A stretch of DNA of 64,000 nt from Chrysomallon squamiferum (GCA_012295275.1 CM022665.1:15625476-15689475); one strand, 5' to 3'. Numbered from the stretch's first letter, positions 1-10,375 are shown. The notes: generated from the sequence alone by a model not told the origin. A program made the numbers and translations.

Positions 1-1
1 T

Positions 2-782
2 GTAGCGCTGCAGAAAGAAAAGGATCTCGTCTCTTCTATACACATTGATCTGCTTGCTGCTTATTCTAAACAGTGGAGGAAAGCGAAACAGCCCCAGATG
101 AACCATGATCGTGCTGCCATTATGCAGCTCTTTTCATTAGGTCACAACAGTGTATGCACTTTTTTCCATTATAGCCATTTTGATAAGCCAGCTGTGTACT
201 TTTGTAAAAGGAAAAGTCTATTTTGTGCATATTGAAACCATTAAATTACATGATTAAAGCATCTACTGAAGTCCTGTGATCTAGTATAATTATTATGACA
301 CCCATTCTGGACTTTATTTGACACGTGCATGATGTCATTTCTTGGTGAGCTAAATGTACGTGGTATGTCAAATGTTTATAACAAATAACATGGCATTCCA
401 CTATGTTTTATAGGCCTACCTGCATGGTTTTATGTACATGCATGTCCGTTTATGGTAAATGACTACGCTGATTATATAAGACATCTCAAAAGAGAAGACT
501 GGTTGTTCATATATAAAAAAAACTGACATCTGATTTTGCTAATAGAAAGAAGCCAGCTGCAGAAGTCCAGTTGTTTGGTGGCAAGAGTCCAAGCAGAATG
601 GGAGGGAAGGAAAAAGGGTAAAGTTGGCAAGGAAAGAGGAGTCTGTATTGTTCGGGGCTAAACTCGGAATCCCAAAGTTGGAGAACAGTGGATCATGTAC
701 AACACGTGTAATACGTAGGCGCATGAAATATGTGCTTGGACAACTCGGGGAGATGACAAATACATATATGCGAATTCTGTAA
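2..782 (+). CDS. 3' end of an unrecognised gene (two terminal exons)
   Basis: Two segments join in phase 0. The first is open from the window edge to 151 (50 codons, basic and hydrophilic, containing IDLLAAYSKQWRKAKQ) and is followed by a GTATGC donor. The second runs from 546, after a CTAATAG acceptor, to a TAA at 780-782 (78 codons). Its end is rich in basic residues and contains TRVIRRRMKYVLGQLGEM before the terminal YMRIL. The 394-nt intron is AT-rich, whereas both exons have balanced composition and CpGs. I do not recognise the protein. The alternative is an unspliced reading of the first segment to a TGA at 233-235. The spliced model is preferred because the second segment stays open for 78 codons directly after an acceptor. 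Confidence 0.5.
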
Positions 783-1325
783 ATTGGATTAGAAAAAAAA
801 GCAAATGAAAATAACACTAGTCGAGGCCATGAACCATCTTCATATGTATATTATCTTAAATATCAGTTTTCTTAGTAATGTAAGTTTGGGGATAAGCTAC
901 AGATGTCTACGGAAAGTAGCGCCACTGGCAAGCACTGAAATGTCGCCCCTATCCAAACATCTTTGAGATAACTTTACCGTAAAATCAGCTGAAAAATACC
1001 TGCCATACGTGTCATACCTTAGGTGTGCCACAGCTTCTATTATAAATTTATACCAATACATTTCATTTAATCATTTAATTAACATTTATAGTGCTTTAGA
1101 GACATTGAGATATATATATTTATTTCAGTTGCTCAGAGACATACTATTAAATTATTATTGTATGAAAAAAATGGTAATCCGAAAAGGGTATGGAAATGAT
1201 GATTTACGAAAAAAAAACACAAAAAAAAAAAGGTGGTATGTCTGTATTTGGTCAGGTAAGTTAAAGTGAAGAAATTAGTAGTCATTATACCCGCACATAC
1301 TGGCTTTATATAATCCCTTGATTTC

Positions 1326-1331
1326 AATAAA
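1326..1331 (+). promoter_or_regulatory. Candidate polyadenylation signal AATAAA
   Basis: This is the first canonical AATAAA noticed after the TAA at 780-782, and it is followed by T-rich sequence. It would give the upstream gene a 3' UTR of about 550 nt. Without transcript data it is only a candidate. Confidence 0.4.
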
Positions 1332-4183
1332 CGTTTGTTTATTCAGTTTAACTGAACTTTCGTTTATGCCAACTCTGTCGAGATTAAATCATTCTCCAGG
1401 AAGCTTTAAGCTCTTATTTAACTTAGTCCAGCTGACGTTTGCTGATTCCAAAGCCCTGGCTTGAAATTGAACTAAAACCCTATTGAAGGGATCACGGCCA
1501 AACAAATATGAAACTAAAGTATTTCAGTTTTGTTCTAGCAGCTACAGTCCAACAATTATAAATGTCGCAACAAAAATAACACATGCTATAATATCACCTT
1601 CTCAGAGGAAATCACTGGGAAATGGAAAACAAGGCAATTGATAACTTTTAAAATAATATTAGAGTTTCCATTTGAATTAATTCCGTTTTAGTGTAGGCCT
1701 ATCTGTTTAAAATAAAATAAATAAATGATAATAAAGAAAGAAAAAAAGATTTGTCGGCCTTATGTGTCATGTAATTATGTTTATGATATGAAAGCAATAG
1801 CGAAAAAAAAAGTAATAATAATAATAATAATAACAGCTTTAACATATTTTTTTATTTTTAATATTATTTTCTCATAAATATGTTCTCTTGATTTTTGTCT
1901 TCTTATCTTTAAAATATATATCGTAACAACAATAAAATACAATACAATTAGATAAAACAACAACCGTATCCAGTAATGCTGACTGTTAAATGTGACAGTG
2001 AAATCAAATAAAGTTTTCAGTAACCAATATCATACTGAAATATTTAATATTCGTGAATTGAACACGTTAAATGCACCCTCAGAAAAGTAATTAATAGTGG
2101 AATTTAATATTAATAATAAATAAACTGAAAACCCCCCAAAAACAATAACAAACTTTACGCTTTTATTTTGCGCTTAATAATAATAATAATAATTTTTATA
2201 GTTAGTGATGCTATTATTATTATTAGTAGTAGTAGTAGTAGCATTGTTTTAATTTATTTATTTTTTTACTAAAGAAGATAAATTACAAGTTTCCCTTCGA
2301 ACGTTTTTACCATATCAAATTAAATAGTTTAATCGTGCTTGCATATTCCATTTGGTCTCATTAAGAGACTGTGTATATAATATATAATTACGTGTATTTC
2401 TACAAACTTGTTGGCGCATGTGTATATGTATTTCTATATAGGAAAAAAAAAGGTCTCTCTCAAAAATACATTCTGATGAAAAGCTCATTCAAGTTTATAG
2501 CAGCAACAACAGCAACACATAATGATAATAATAGTAATAATAGTAGTAGTAGTAGTAGTTGTAATAAGCATCCTAGGCTGAATTGTTCAAATGCTAAAGA
2601 GATTATTTGACACTTATGAATAATTATACTGAGGTTTATGGATAAAACTGTATGTGTAAATAAGTCTCATATGATTCAGATTGTAGAAATTTCCGCTGAT
2701 AATATTCTTTTAATTATGAATTTATCGTAATTTAATTCATTATTATTTTAACACACAATTACTATATTATTAATCTTATTATTACTAGTATTATTAATAT
2801 TAATATTATTATTATTATTTTGTACTCTATAGTCTATTATTTGTATACGATAAATTCATTTCAGAAAATGAACAATGAGTCGTTCATACTGCTTTTATTT
2901 TGTATTAATATATGATAATCGACTATTGATAACATTGACATAAAGAAACTCTAGGTCAAACAGCTCTAAATATAATGAGCATATCTTTTTTCTTTCTTTC
3001 TTTCTTTCTTTTATATTTTTAAAGGCTGTATGTTTCACTATACTTTCTATTTTCATAATAATAAACCATATTTTCTAATTTTGAAAGATATACCTACCAC
3101 AGTGATAACATAACCTAATTTCTAATATCCCGGATGAGCCCAGAACTGATTAATCTATGACCGGTTAAAACAGTCGCAATTAATATGATTTTATTAATAA
3201 GATTTTACACTTTTTTTCATTTAAAAAAAAAAAAAAAAAAACTTCTTTAATAAAATATATAAAATATTTTTTACAATTTTAATTATAATACCACATCTAT
3301 ACCTTTAACTGTAATAAAAATGATAGTAATTATAGTAATTAGTATTAGTTATAGCAGTAGTAATAACAGTAGTAATAAATAAATAAATTCTAGGCTTTAA
3401 AGTTAGCCTCTAATATTTTGGCCTATCCTGCTATTAATTTTGACAGAAACGAGCTTATAATGTTATCTTTTCTTTGTATTATTAATTAAATAGATTTTAT
3501 TAATAAAAAAAAAGTCTAGACTGAAATGTTTTTTATGTTGCACACATCTAGGTATGAAAACAATCTGCAAAGGGATACCAGCTCCGTATTTATTTTAGTC
3601 CCACTTTTGGGGCAATGAAAACACACAGTGAAAAATGAACAGGTTATTTATTTATTTATTTATTTATTTATTATTAGTTATTTTACCAGAACGTCTCCTA
3701 TAATGTTTGCTAGAAGAATTTGGAATTTTTAAAATTTATTTATTTATTATTTTTTGATAATTAGACTTAAATGAACGTTCCTGGTTTTATTTAATATGGG
3801 CAGCCTTTAATGTAACTGTTAGAGATTCGAGAGCAGAGAGGTACTGGGATCAACATTCACTGCTGTTACTGCGGTACTTTTCTTTCAGGTGATGTCCAGT
3901 GACTGGTTTTACTAAGGTATATACTTTCCCTCTAAGCGAAGATGTTTGAAAATCGATATGATAGAACGGGGGCGGCGGGTTTCCTCTCTTTTTGTTGTCA
4001 ACGAACAGTAGTAAATCCTAATTATGTTAACAAAATCGATTTCATGTGTAAAGTGTGATAAATGAAAATGGATCCAAAATTAATCTCTCTGTTTAAAATC
4101 CAATTACATGAACTCGCGATTCAGTCTTTGCGCAACTAATTTTAAGACGCAACATAAATATGAAAAGTGTGTTGTATTCCTTG

Positions 4184-4184
<1 letters not shown>
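1332..4184. other. Gene-free AT-rich intergenic DNA
   Basis: I see no exon-like sequence. The stretch is AT-rich with short interrupted runs of TAA/ATT (near 1814, 2178, 2796), TAG/GTA (near 2226, 2545), TTTC (near 2990), poly-A (near 3222) and TTTA (near 3645). The small open frames here are translations of these runs. Confidence 0.7.

Positions 4185-4224
<40 letters not shown>
4185..4224. repeat. (TG)20 microsatellite
   Basis: A perfect TG run of 40 nt, about 70 nt upstream of a second alternating purine-pyrimidine tract. Confidence 0.95.
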
Positions 4225-4227
<3 letters not shown>

Positions 4228-4295
4228 AATAAAAAAAATCGTACATGACGTAACGCTAGTGTTCCACACGCGAGCAAAACATTTGTTTCTGTTGT

Positions 4296-4328
4296 GCGCT
4301 CGCGCGCGCACACACACACGCGCGCGCG
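4296..4328. repeat. CG/CA alternating tract, Z-DNA-prone
   Basis: Thirty-three bases of nearly perfect alternation: a CG block, then CACACA, then another CG block. Such dense CpG alternation is striking in this AT-rich DNA. It lies about 0.8 kb upstream of the Myb/SANT-like gene. Confidence 0.7.
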
Positions 4329-4339
4329 AAAGAAGCAAG

Positions 4340-4680
4340 CGTTCAACGAAGTCTGTTATTCACATAAATTACAGAATATAATCGTCTTTGACATATCGTT
4401 TATCGTTTATATTTATTGAAATACATTCAAAACAGAGCTATCAATTGATATATAGATTATATATTAGATATTTAGCATATATTTTAAGAACCAGTTAATG
4501 TATATAATAAGACATGGTATGTTTGTGTGTACATGTATACATACATCCATACATAAATATATACGTACATACATCATACACAAGTACATATACAGATACA
4601 TATATACATGTATACGTACATAAATATACGTATATACATGCATGATGCATATAAACATAGATTTACTGTATTGCATAAAT
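4340..4680. other. AT-rich spacer with TATG/CATA-type degenerate repeats
   Basis: No gene is seen. From about 4500 to 4650 the sequence is a degenerate run of TACA/CATA/TATG words. Confidence 0.6.
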
Positions 4681-4689
4681 CAGAATTTT

Positions 4690-4920
4690 TTTCTACAATA
4701 TCCAACAATTTTCTTTTTATTTAACCCGTTTTACCTTCGCTTATTTCTTTTCCTTTTAACCACCGTTCTTCTTTTATTTGCCCCTTTCCCTATAACAACC
4801 GTTTTTGGGGTTTTTTTTAAATCTATATCCCTTCGAACTCCCTCAGTTTTCCCTTTCATTTCGATCACCTTCTTTTTCCCTTTCCTTTTTACCACACTTC
4901 CCTTCCCTTTTGCTTTATAG
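4690..4920 (+). other. Pyrimidine-rich tract ending in an acceptor-like TAG
   Basis: About 230 nt consist mostly of T and C (repeated TTTCCCTTT and CTTTTCC words) and end in TTGCTTTATAG at 4920. Composition then switches abruptly to CpG-containing sequence at 4921. It could be the polypyrimidine tract of a 5' UTR intron of the next gene, whose 5' UTR exon would run from 4921 into the coding exon. It could also be a simple low-complexity tract. Confidence 0.4.
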
Positions 4921-5111
4921 CCGGATCACCTCGCGCGGCCAACTTAAGTTCAGCTTGGGATTAGATAACGCTGGCGAACCGTATAGGTTTACATGATGCG
5001 GCTCTTCGGTTGGCCAGTGCATTGAAGTGGCTTAAGGGCGTATTACAGCTGAGCTTCAGTTTTATAGGTCAGCCAGACCTAACAAAGACGGCATTTGCTG
5101 GCTAGAACAAA

Positions 5112-6119
5112 ATGACAGAACTACAGTTTTGTTCATCGGGACTTCCAAAAACCCGAAAGCCAAACTTCTCGGAGAATGAGACATTGTATATTCTCGAACA
5201 AGTCTGCTTGCACAAAGATATACTGACTTCAAAGTGTACGGATTCTATAACGAATGTAAGAAAACAAGAGGTATGGCGGAAACTGACAGACGGAATAAAC
5301 GCCAAGAATATCCATGTAAAGCGCTCGGTTGGCGAAATCAGACGAAGATGGAAAAATATGATTTGCACTGCAAGAAAAGAAGCGCTGAGGTTAAAGAGAA
5401 TGCCGCCAGGCGCCGGATACGTGCCGCCTATTTCTGACATTAGTAAAAGAGTTTTGGATATAAATCCAGAGTGGAGGGAATTTTCAGACTCAGTTTTAAA
5501 TTCGACGGACAATGGAAGTATTCCCTTCATGAAAGTGGAAGTCGATTTGGACGACGACGAAGAAGAAGGTGAATATTTCCCAGCAAGTCCGAGTCCAAAC
5601 AGTTGTCTAACTACACAAGGGCCCAGCAGTGTTACCGGTAATGGAAATTCGCCTGCTGTAAGCGAAAATGAACATCACGTGATTGTGCCGGCACCTGTAA
5701 CATCATCGGTGGTGTCGTCTGGTATTATCCTGAATACTAGTGCTACTAGCACGCCTAACATAATTCATATTAACGAGACTGGGTCTGCTCACTATTCCGG
5801 TGAAAGGTTGCAACACAGTTTTAAACGACAAAAGACCGAAAATAGTGCTTTTCATTTACATCAAGAAATAGTTAATTTTGATCGAGAAAATCTAGCTTTG
5901 GAAAAAGAAAAGATAAAAATTGAAAAAGAAAAGTTAGCAATGGAAAAAGAACAGAATGCCATCGAAAGACAGAGGCTGAACATGGAGCGTGAAAAGTTGA
6001 CGCTAGAAAAAGAAAAAATATCAATGGAAAAGGAAAGGTTAGCACTGGAGATAAGTTACTGGAAACGTAAACTTTTAGAACTAGGTAGTTCGTATTATAA
6101 TACTGATGATGAATGTTGA
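5112..6119 (+). CDS. Myb/SANT-like DNA-binding protein, MSANTD4-like
   Basis: This is an intronless 335-codon gene. Residues about 18-95 form a Myb/SANT-like domain of the Myb_DNA-bind_5 type, with the spaced tryptophans W55 and W80 and a basic third helix (RRRWKNMICTARKEALRLKR). W121 follows. An acidic stretch lies at 143-155 (DLDDDEEEGE), then a Ser/Thr-rich linker at about 156-245. Residues about 250-325 are a charged coiled coil made of repeated LEKEK/MEKER units, ending in SYWKRKLLEL. Human MSANTD4 is of similar size (about 345 residues) and has the same order: Myb/SANT-like domain, acidic patch, then EKERL-type coil. The family is thought to be nuclear and DNA-binding, and such domains are shared with Harbinger-type transposons, so domestication is possible. 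The start has A at -3 (AACAAAATGA). A poly(A) signal follows within 20 nt. Confidence 0.85.
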   Translation: MTELQFCSSGLPKTRKPNFSENETLYILEQVCLHKDILTSKCTDSITNVRKQEVWRKLTDGINAKNIHVKRSVGEIRRRWKNMICTARKEALRLKRMPPGAGYVPPISDISKRVLDINPEWREFSDSVLNSTDNGSIPFMKVEVDLDDDEEEGEYFPASPSPNSCLTTQGPSSVTGNGNSPAVSENEHHVIVPAPVTSSVVSSGIILNTSATSTPNIIHINETGSAHYSGERLQHSFKRQKTENSAFHLHQEIVNFDRENLALEKEKIKIEKEKLAMEKEQNAIERQRLNMEREKLTLEKEKISMEKERLALEISYWKRKLLELGSSYYNTDDEC

Positions 6120-6133
6120 CGTTATCAGATCAA

Positions 6134-6139
6134 AATAAA
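6134..6139 (+). promoter_or_regulatory. Polyadenylation signal AATAAA
   Basis: AATAAA lies 14 nt after the stop of the Myb/SANT-like gene and is followed by TG- and T-rich sequence (TGTCTC, then TTTGTTTT). This implies a very short 3' UTR unless a later site is also used. Confidence 0.65.
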
Positions 6140-6359
6140 ACAGATGTACACTGAAGTGTCTCAGAATTTATTTGTTTTAATATTAATTTTCTTATTTTGT
6201 CCCATCTTTCCTTTCCTTTCTTCTTTTTATTATTGATGTTTTCGCTACTATATAATTCTGTAACTGTTGCCGTTATGCATCCATCAATACTGGATTAAGA
6301 GATATAACATCCATTGCTAACTGGAAAAGATAGATAGGTCTGTTATCATTGTGAAATAC

Positions 6360-6423
<64 letters not shown>

Positions 6424-6899
6424 ACTGACCATGTAGAAGCAAAAAGGTTGTCAACAACAGACACTGGTTTCAGTATCGGTATTTAAACCTATAATGGTTT
6501 AGATTCCAGATTCTGATTTAGATGATACATATCTCTCTCTATAAGACTATCTTACTGTAAGTCATACTACACAGTATTCTATTACTGTCTAAAATATAAG
6601 AAGCGATTCTTTAGGGCGCACCCACACACACAAAACATACAAACATACATGCAAATATACAAGCACATGTTCACAGACATACATAGATACATACATACAA
6701 ACATTCATATTTGCATGCATGCATACATAGATACATACATTTTTTAAAATATAACTTTCCACTTGTTATTTATTACTAATTAGTAACTAAAACAATTACC
6801 ACGCTATCAAAGACTGTCATAAACTCCAGATTATGTGAGAACTGATCGAATTTAAATAATAATTCATTTGTAATACAGTTTAACTGTATCGGTACTTGT
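6140..6899. other. Intergenic DNA with a GA microsatellite
   Basis: No gene is seen. It contains a perfect (GA)n run at 6362-6418 and degenerate CATA/ATAC words at about 6620-6740. Confidence 0.7.
6362..6418. repeat. (GA)n microsatellite, 57 nt
   Basis: An uninterrupted GA run. The short open frames over it are artefacts of the repeat. Confidence 0.95.
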
Positions 6900-6999
6900 G
6901 ATTTATCTGTGTCAAATTTCAGACAAATCAGCACTCCAGCCCCATCCATACACCTTAACCAAAGTTTCCGTATACGGCCATCATGATCATTATATAAAC

Positions 7000-7039
<40 letters not shown>
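6900..7039 (+). repeat. Dispersed repeat, copy 1, with (TAA)n tail
   Basis: About 100 nt (6900-6999) match 7775-7860 throughout. Shared words include TTTATCTGTGT, ACTCCAGC, CCTTAACCAAA and GGCCATCATGATCATT. Each copy runs straight into a microsatellite, here (TAA)n at 7001-7039. A common body with variable microsatellite tails is what the 3' ends of SINEs or RTE-type LINEs look like. The 5' limit is not visible. Confidence 0.7.
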
Positions 7040-7040
<1 letters not shown>

Positions 7041-7774
7041 TCCATTTATGTGGGGTTTTTTTTTTTGTTTGTTTTTTTGTGTGTAGTAATTTAAATTACC
7101 TAGAAGGGCAAGCATTTCTGAAACCCAGTTTGTTTTTCTTTCTTCCTCGGTATATGTTGGTGTGGTAGACGAAGGGTGGCGGAATGAACGTGAAACATGA
7201 TTCCGAAATGGCGGCAAATATAAAGCTTGAGATTTTTTAAAATCCGCTGTTTATGTTATACTCTACGAGTTGTAAGACAGTTTAAAAATTATTATGCATT
7301 ATAAAATTATTTTGTTTCGCTGTACTGTGTTTTCCATCATGGTATTTGGGTATTCACATGTATATTTATTTGAAGGTTTTTTTTTTTTTTGGGGGGGGGA
7401 CAAATAAATGAATCGCCCGAGCCGTGTTTACTTCAGGCCTGTTATGTTGACTGTTAGGTAATGTGAGAGATTAAGAAAATTAATAAATAAATAAATAAGT
7501 AATAATGAAAAAATAAATATAATGATAAAAATAATACAAACATAATAATATAAATAAATAAAATAAAAATAAAGAGACAAAATAAAAACAAAATTAAATG
7601 GTCTTGTTATTATAATACAAAACAAATAACTAAATAATAACAAAACAAAAACAACAAAACAACAACAACAACAACAACAACAACACAACAATGAAACAAA
7701 ATAAATAAACAAATAAACAACAATGAAATAAAATAAATAAATAAATAAACAACAACAATAATAATAATGGCTTG
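7040..7774. other. Low-complexity intergenic DNA
   Basis: No gene is seen. It contains a poly-T to poly-G switch at about 7378-7400, then about 300 nt of A-rich AAAT, AAAC and ACAAC repeats (7480-7770). One GAAATGGCGGC word resembling a YY1 site is at 7205-7215. Confidence 0.65.
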
Positions 7775-7863
7775 GGTTTTATCTGTGTAAATTTTCAGCC
7801 AGATCAATACTCCAGCACCCACCCCTTAACCAAAATCTCCATATGGCCATCATGATCATTAAA

Positions 7864-7894
<31 letters not shown>

Positions 7895-7895
7895 T
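7775..7895 (+). repeat. Dispersed repeat, copy 2, with AAAT/AAT tail
   Basis: Second copy of the element at 6900. The body spans 7775-7860 and ends in the same CCATCATGATCATT, followed by (AAAT)n and (AAT)n to about 7895. The two bodies differ by about one fifth of positions and by small indels, so the insertions are old or come from different subfamilies. Confidence 0.7.
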
Positions 7896-8137
7896 AGCAA
7901 TAATAGTACATTTATACCTTGACAAAATTAATTTAGCAAATTAATATAACTTTTATAAATATTCAGTCAATTAATTTTACCTACTTGGTATTTATGAAGA
8001 AAATGTGTGTGTGTGTGTGTTCATGTTACAGTGATATAGACTTATATAGCTTTATGATTTGTTACTTTAGCTAGTGTTCAGTTTTCCTTAAATGTATTTT
8101 TAATAGTATTACAGTGGGAAAAACAACAGCAAAAACT

Positions 8138-8171
<34 letters not shown>

Positions 8172-9281
8172 GTAATGATTTTTTTCTTTCAGATACGTAT
8201 TATACCTGCATACATAGACACAATTAACATACTAATATAGCAACATCTACCACAGATTTATTATAATTGTGCATTCAAACATTTATATTTATTTCATAGG
8301 TGAATGTATTAGCATACATAGGTCTAAGTATGCGTGTGAGCGAATATATACACCAAATACCTAGGCCTTCACATACTCCTCCAGAATTTTAAGACGACTA
8401 AATTAAATCAAATTTAATTTAATACATATTTCAAATATTTATTTCAATTTTTATTACGAATATTTGTCGTTCGATTATTATTGTTGTTATTATTTACTCG
8501 CAACACGGCCATGATAATGGCGGAAGACGTTTTAAAAAAAAAGCAGCGTATTGCAAATGAAATAATATACAGATTTGTTATACTAATATATTTTCATTAT
8601 AATATTATAGTTATTTATTATAAATATAATTAATCTGTTTAAATGATTCAGAGACAATTATTTTACTCCATACGCTTCACATTGAAAATAAAAACAGTAC
8701 GGCCTCGTACACCAAGCGAACTCAATAGCTTAATAACAGTGATAATCAGAAACGCAATTATACAGTTGAAACCTTACTAACTATCAGTTTTATTGAACAC
8801 ATAGACTTTGTGGTTAAATTAAAATCTAACCTTCGTAATATTATTGACATATAAGTCTTCTGAGTTTGCAAAATAAACTATTTAAGTTCATCGCTAAAAG
8901 ACTACTGTTTGGGATAATGGCGGTCGGTGTGAAAAATCTGTGTTTGTTGCTTTGGTCATCAGGCTGTATTTGTGACTTCATCAAGGTATTTTTACTAAAT
9001 ATTTGAATTGAAACTGAACATGGAATATTCGTAGATTATTACAGTACTTAAATTTTTTTATAACAACTGAAGGTTAATCTGTAATTGATTAATTATTTAC
9101 ACCACTACGCTTTAGAAATTGCATACTTTGTTCGAAAAATAATAATAATTCTTTAAATATAAAATATTTATCCGCACTTTTTTGTTTATATGCACATTAA
9201 TATGTCCTCTGTCCGATGGTCAGAAAACAATTTTATGAGAAGTCGGAAAATATGAACAAAACGCGGATATCTGTGAGTAGG
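7896..9281. other. Intergenic DNA upstream of histone H1
   Basis: AT-rich, with GT (about 8003-8020) and AT (8147-8171) microsatellites. Two ATGGCGG words occur, at about 8517 and 8917. The second opens a 23-codon frame (start MAVGVKNLCLLLW) that ends at an AAG|GTATTT donor-like site at 8985. No following exon is recognised, so it is not called as a gene. Confidence 0.55.
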
Positions 9282-9288
9282 AAACACA
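9282..9288 (+). promoter_or_regulatory. H1 box (AAACACA)
   Basis: AAACACA is the promoter element typical of animal linker-histone genes. It lies 80 nt upstream of the TATA box of the H1 gene, which fits its usual position about 100 nt before the transcription start. Confidence 0.65.
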
Positions 9289-9367
9289 AAATGTGCTCAA
9301 GAAGAGTTACAACCGTCTTTCCGAGGCAGCCGATATTCACTCTCTTCATTGACGTCCGCGCTTGCTC

Positions 9368-9374
9368 TATATAT
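9368..9374 (+). promoter_or_regulatory. TATA box of the H1 gene
   Basis: TATATAT lies 84 nt upstream of the ATG. With a start about 30 nt downstream (about 9400), the 5' UTR would be about 60 nt. A TGACGTC word resembling a CRE lies about 20 nt upstream, near 9350. Confidence 0.6.
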
Positions 9375-9457
9375 TTCGAAACTGTCTTTCGAAGCCACAA
9401 CGCACGCTCGTACTAAGTGTGAAAGGAGTATTGCAATAAGGAAAGAAGAAGTTCAAA

Positions 9458-10024
9458 ATGTCTGACGCAGCAGCACCATCCACGACAGCAGCCTCCCCAA
9501 AGGTGAAGTCGCCGAAAAAAAAGACTACTAAACCCAAATCACCAGCAAGTCATCCGAAATACAGCCAAATGGTGAAAGCAGCAATTGTTGCTTTGAAGGA
9601 GAGAGGTGGCTCATCAAGACAGGCAATTTTGCACTATATAATTAGAAACTACAAAGTTGCTGACGAGAAAACTGTTAACCAACATTTGAAGATGGCGTTA
9701 CGGGCTGGTGTCAAAAACAACAGTTTGAAGCAATCGAAAGGGACTGGTGCCTCCGGATCTTTTAGACTCGGCGAAACCAAAGCAGCGAAACCAAGAAAAC
9801 CAGTAGTAAAGAAGGCCAAGAAACCCAAAGTAGTCAAGCCGAAGAAAGCAAAGAAACCAACAAAGTCTCCCAAGAAGTCGAAAACTGCAAAACCCAAGAA
9901 ACCAAAGACGGCAGCAGCAAAAAAGACTTCGAAAAAAACAGCTAAACCCAAGACAACAAAAGCTGTAAAGCCAAAAGCAAAGAAGACCAAGACACCCAAA
10001 AAGGTAGCCAAGGCAAAGAAGTAA
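9458..10024 (+). CDS. Linker histone H1
   Basis: This is an intronless 188-codon gene for the histone that binds linker DNA at the nucleosome entry and exit. Residues 1-31 are a basic, Pro/Ser/Thr-rich tail. Residues about 32-104 are the winged-helix globular domain: it opens HPKYSQMVKAAI, has the GGSSRQAI turn, and closes with the KGTGASGSFRL hairpin diagnostic of H1. Residues 105-188 are almost entirely Lys, Pro, Ala, Thr and Ser with repeated SPKK, TPKK and KPKK motifs, the usual phosphorylatable DNA-binding tail. Length is typical for invertebrate H1. The ATG has a favourable context (TTCAAAATGT). No core histone genes accompany it, and no histone stem-loop was seen after the stop. A poly(A) signal lies about 350 nt downstream. 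It may therefore be a replication-independent, orphon-type H1, but the subtype is uncertain. Confidence 0.97.
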   Translation: MSDAAAPSTTAASPKVKSPKKKTTKPKSPASHPKYSQMVKAAIVALKERGGSSRQAILHYIIRNYKVADEKTVNQHLKMALRAGVKNNSLKQSKGTGASGSFRLGETKAAKPRKPVVKKAKKPKVVKPKKAKKPTKSPKKSKTAKPKKPKTAAAKKTSKKTAKPKTTKAVKPKAKKTKTPKKVAKAKK

Positions 10025-10369
10025 ATTTCGTTTTGTGAGTACGTGGACTAAAAACTGTAAAGACATTTCGTGTATATAATGTACATAAAACCATTGCCAT
10101 AGACATTCTTCTTTGTACATTTTCATGGAGAGATATTGTGTGGAAAATCAGAACTTGGAACTGTTATCATGTTACTCTGAAATTTGTTTTAACTGTTTGT
10201 TTTGCTGTTTTCGTCACTGAGTCTTGATCCTGATTATTCAAGGATTATAGAATTCATTAACACTGGACATTGTGTTTCATAGTGCTTCATAATCATTGAC
10301 TATTTATTTATATGCTGGACATGTTTAATTTTCTTCAGTGTCATTAAATTTCATTTTAATGCAGCTTGA

Positions 10370-10375
10370 ATTAAA
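10370..10375 (+). promoter_or_regulatory. Candidate polyadenylation signal ATTAAA of H1
   Basis: ATTAAA is followed by an A-rich stretch and then a T-rich element (TTTTCTTTTACTTTTTTG), a standard poly(A) arrangement. Another ATTAAA lies at 10343. Together they imply a 3' UTR of about 330-370 nt. Confidence 0.5.

Noticed and set aside
5102-5530. 142-codon frame antisense to the Myb/SANT-like gene
   Set aside because: It overlaps the conserved Myb/SANT domain on the other strand and shows no recognisable protein features.
10025-10125. Histone 3' stem-loop after H1
   Set aside because: I looked for a GGCTCTTTTnAGAGCC-like hairpin within 100 nt of the stop and saw none.
9649-10126. Open frames antisense to histone H1
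   Set aside because: They are shadows of the Lys/Pro/Ala-rich H1 tail, which has no stops on the opposite strand.
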